Assembly: GCA_910587105.1 (NCBI GenBank)
Contig: CAJUMB010000076.1
Coordinates: forward strand, 1 to 14,065
Reading direction: 5' to 3'
Source: an uncultured Lachnospiraceae bacterium
GTDB lineage: Bacteria > Bacillota > Clostridia > Lachnospirales > Lachnospiraceae
DNA length: 14,065 nt
Shown here: in pieces, positions 13,361 through 14,065 of the stretch
Layout: each line of letters opens with the position of its first letter
How positions within the stretch are numbered: the stretch's first letter is position 1
The notes under the pieces: generated by a model
The model's input: only the letters and a program-made list of their open reading frames with translations
Told to the model about the DNA's origin: nothing
Database searches by the model: none
Made by a program: the position numbers and the translations under genes

Positions 13361-13447
13361 ATGGCAAGAATGATTTTTAAGGCACGCTCTAAGTACCCAA
13401 GTGTATGCTTCAGAAGTTACAGAAGGAGGATATCTTGCTTGATATAA
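13361..13447 (+). other. 28-codon reading frame, possible relaxase-start remnant or leader peptide
   Basis: The frame begins MARMIFKARSKYPS and ends by overlapping the first 13 bases of the DUF3788 gene. MARMIFK is a sequence I associate with the N-terminus of some Firmicute mobilisation proteins, but only seven residues match. There is no good ribosome site. It could be a recombination scar, a leader peptide or chance. Confidence 0.15.
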
Positions 13448-13857
13448 TACCTAACGCAGAACAAATGACAACTTTAGTTGGCGGATCTCTATATGAGATA
13501 TGGAATAAATTATGTGCTTTAATTGATGAAAAATATGATATGGATTGTTTGTGGGATAAAGGTGGTAAAGCATGGACATATGAATATAAATACCGTCGAG
13601 GCGGTAAAACTCTATGTGCTTTATATGCAAGAGAAAACTGTGTGGGATTTATGATCATCTTAGGAAAAAACGAACGCTTAAAATTTGAAAAAGATAGAGA
13701 AAATTACGGGGAGCAAGTTCAAAGGATTTATGATGAAGCTCGGACTTATCATGATGGAAAATGGATGATGTTTGAGTTAAAAGACACTTCTTTGTTTGAT
13801 GATTTTGTCAGACTGTTGAGCATTAAAAAGAAGCCAAACAAAATAGAGAACGATTAA
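13435..13857 (+). CDS. DUF3788-like protein of unknown function
   Basis: A 140-residue soluble protein if translated from TTG at 13435, where AAGGAGG (13423-13429) lies 5 bases upstream. The ATG at 13405 would add ten residues but has no ribosome site, and the Shine-Dalgarno would then lie inside the gene. The pattern LYEIWNKLCALIDEKYDMD, a central YRRGGKTLCALYARENCVGFMI strand pair, and a C-terminal YHDGKWMMFELKD followed by a short helix resemble DUF3788 proteins, whose role is not known. It has no signal peptide or membrane segment. It is clearly more AT-rich than the glnA operon, which suggests separate ancestry. It ends with a double stop, TAATAA. The family call rests on memory of the pattern. 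Confidence 0.7.
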   Translation: MLDIIPNAEQMTTLVGGSLYEIWNKLCALIDEKYDMDCLWDKGGKAWTYEYKYRRGGKTLCALYARENCVGFMIILGKNERLKFEKDRENYGEQVQRIYDEARTYHDGKWMMFELKDTSLFDDFVRLLSIKKKPNKIEND

Positions 13858-14065
13858 TAACTTTCAGTATGCCGGGGAGATAGCAAAGCCAGCCGAGCCA
13901 GCCAACGACGGGTATACACGCGGGACTTTTTCTATATCGTATTACGCGAAGAAAAAATAATATGAAAACGGCAGTAAATTTTTTATAATAAAATATATCA
14001 AACATCTCCTCAGAAATTTCGCAAAGCGTATCGCAGTTGTGTGACGCTTTCTGAAGATTGATGTA
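13858..14065. other. Terminal 208 bases with no supported gene
   Basis: A short direct repeat GCCAGCC is found twice at about 13890-13905, followed by AT-rich DNA and an inverted repeat AAAGCGT ... ACGCTTT near 14018-14052 at the window edge. No strong T-tailed hairpin is evident after the DUF3788 stop. A plus frame open from the DUF3788 stop region to a TAA near 13960 (ending RGTFSISYYAKKK) looks faintly protein-like, but it lacks a start and ribosome site. Confidence 0.5.

Larger units (their letters stand above)
12970..13434. other. Divergent intergenic region between XRE and DUF3788 genes
   Basis: About 465 bases without a firm gene. From left to right it holds the XRE ribosome site (12975-12985), a perfect palindrome TTGTA-T-TACAA (13054-13064), a tandem 10-base repeat (13137-13156), a good extended -10 promoter pointing right (13280-13288), a 10-base palindrome GCAGATCTGC (13332-13341) and a 28-codon reading frame (13361-13447) of doubtful status. 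The left 250 bases are strongly AT-rich. The segment from 13290 to 13400 is visibly more GC-rich than its flanks. Confidence 0.55.

Overview
This window looks like a chromosomal segment of an anaerobic Clostridia-class Firmicute, most likely Lachnospiraceae. The genus cannot be set from the sequence. The evidence is strong purine-rich Shine-Dalgarno sites, the DapL route to diaminopimelate, GatCAB instead of visible glutaminyl-tRNA synthetase use, a glutamine synthetase of the Gram-positive (alpha) type paired with an ANTAR protein, and an aldo/keto reductase carrying a bacterial ferredoxin tail. No rRNA, tRNA, CRISPR array or intact mobile element was seen.

Left part (1-1922): a gene-poor 352-base stretch holds a short minus-strand remnant resembling the start of an HxlR-type regulator. 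It is followed by a solitary xylulokinase gene (xylB, +) preceded by two near-identical 14-base direct repeats. xylB converges on the next block across an 11-bp inverted repeat.

Middle (1923-5163, all minus): a MATE efflux gene, then a two-gene tetR-aldo/keto reductase unit. This unit has its own promoter, an overlapping 25-base palindrome that is probably the TetR operator, and a TTGA stop/start overlap.

Core (5208-12727, minus): seven tightly packed genes, glnA - ANTAR regulator - dapF - dapL - gatC - gatA - gatB. Gaps are 14, 35, -8, 12, 10 and 0 bases. A consensus-grade promoter (TTGACA, 17 bp, TATGAT) stands before glnA and a strong intrinsic terminator follows gatB, so the simplest reading is one 7.5-kb transcript. 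The genes share glutamine/glutamate chemistry: GlnA makes glutamine, GatCAB spends it to amidate tRNA-bound Glu/Asp, and DapL uses glutamate as amino donor. The glnA leader (~195 nt) begins with a 17-bp hairpin almost at the predicted RNA 5' end and ends with two interleaved helices next to the ribosome site. The second gene encodes a putative RNA-binding ANTAR protein whose receiver domain lacks the phosphorylation residues. A leader-RNA control circuit for nitrogen status is the most interesting hypothesis here.

Right part (12724-14065): a small XRE-type regulator gene (-) whose stop codon lies inside the glnA -35 box, a 465-base divergent region with a good extended -10 promoter, and an AT-rich DUF3788-like gene (+) whose start is better placed at an internal TTG. 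The last 208 bases hold no gene I can support.
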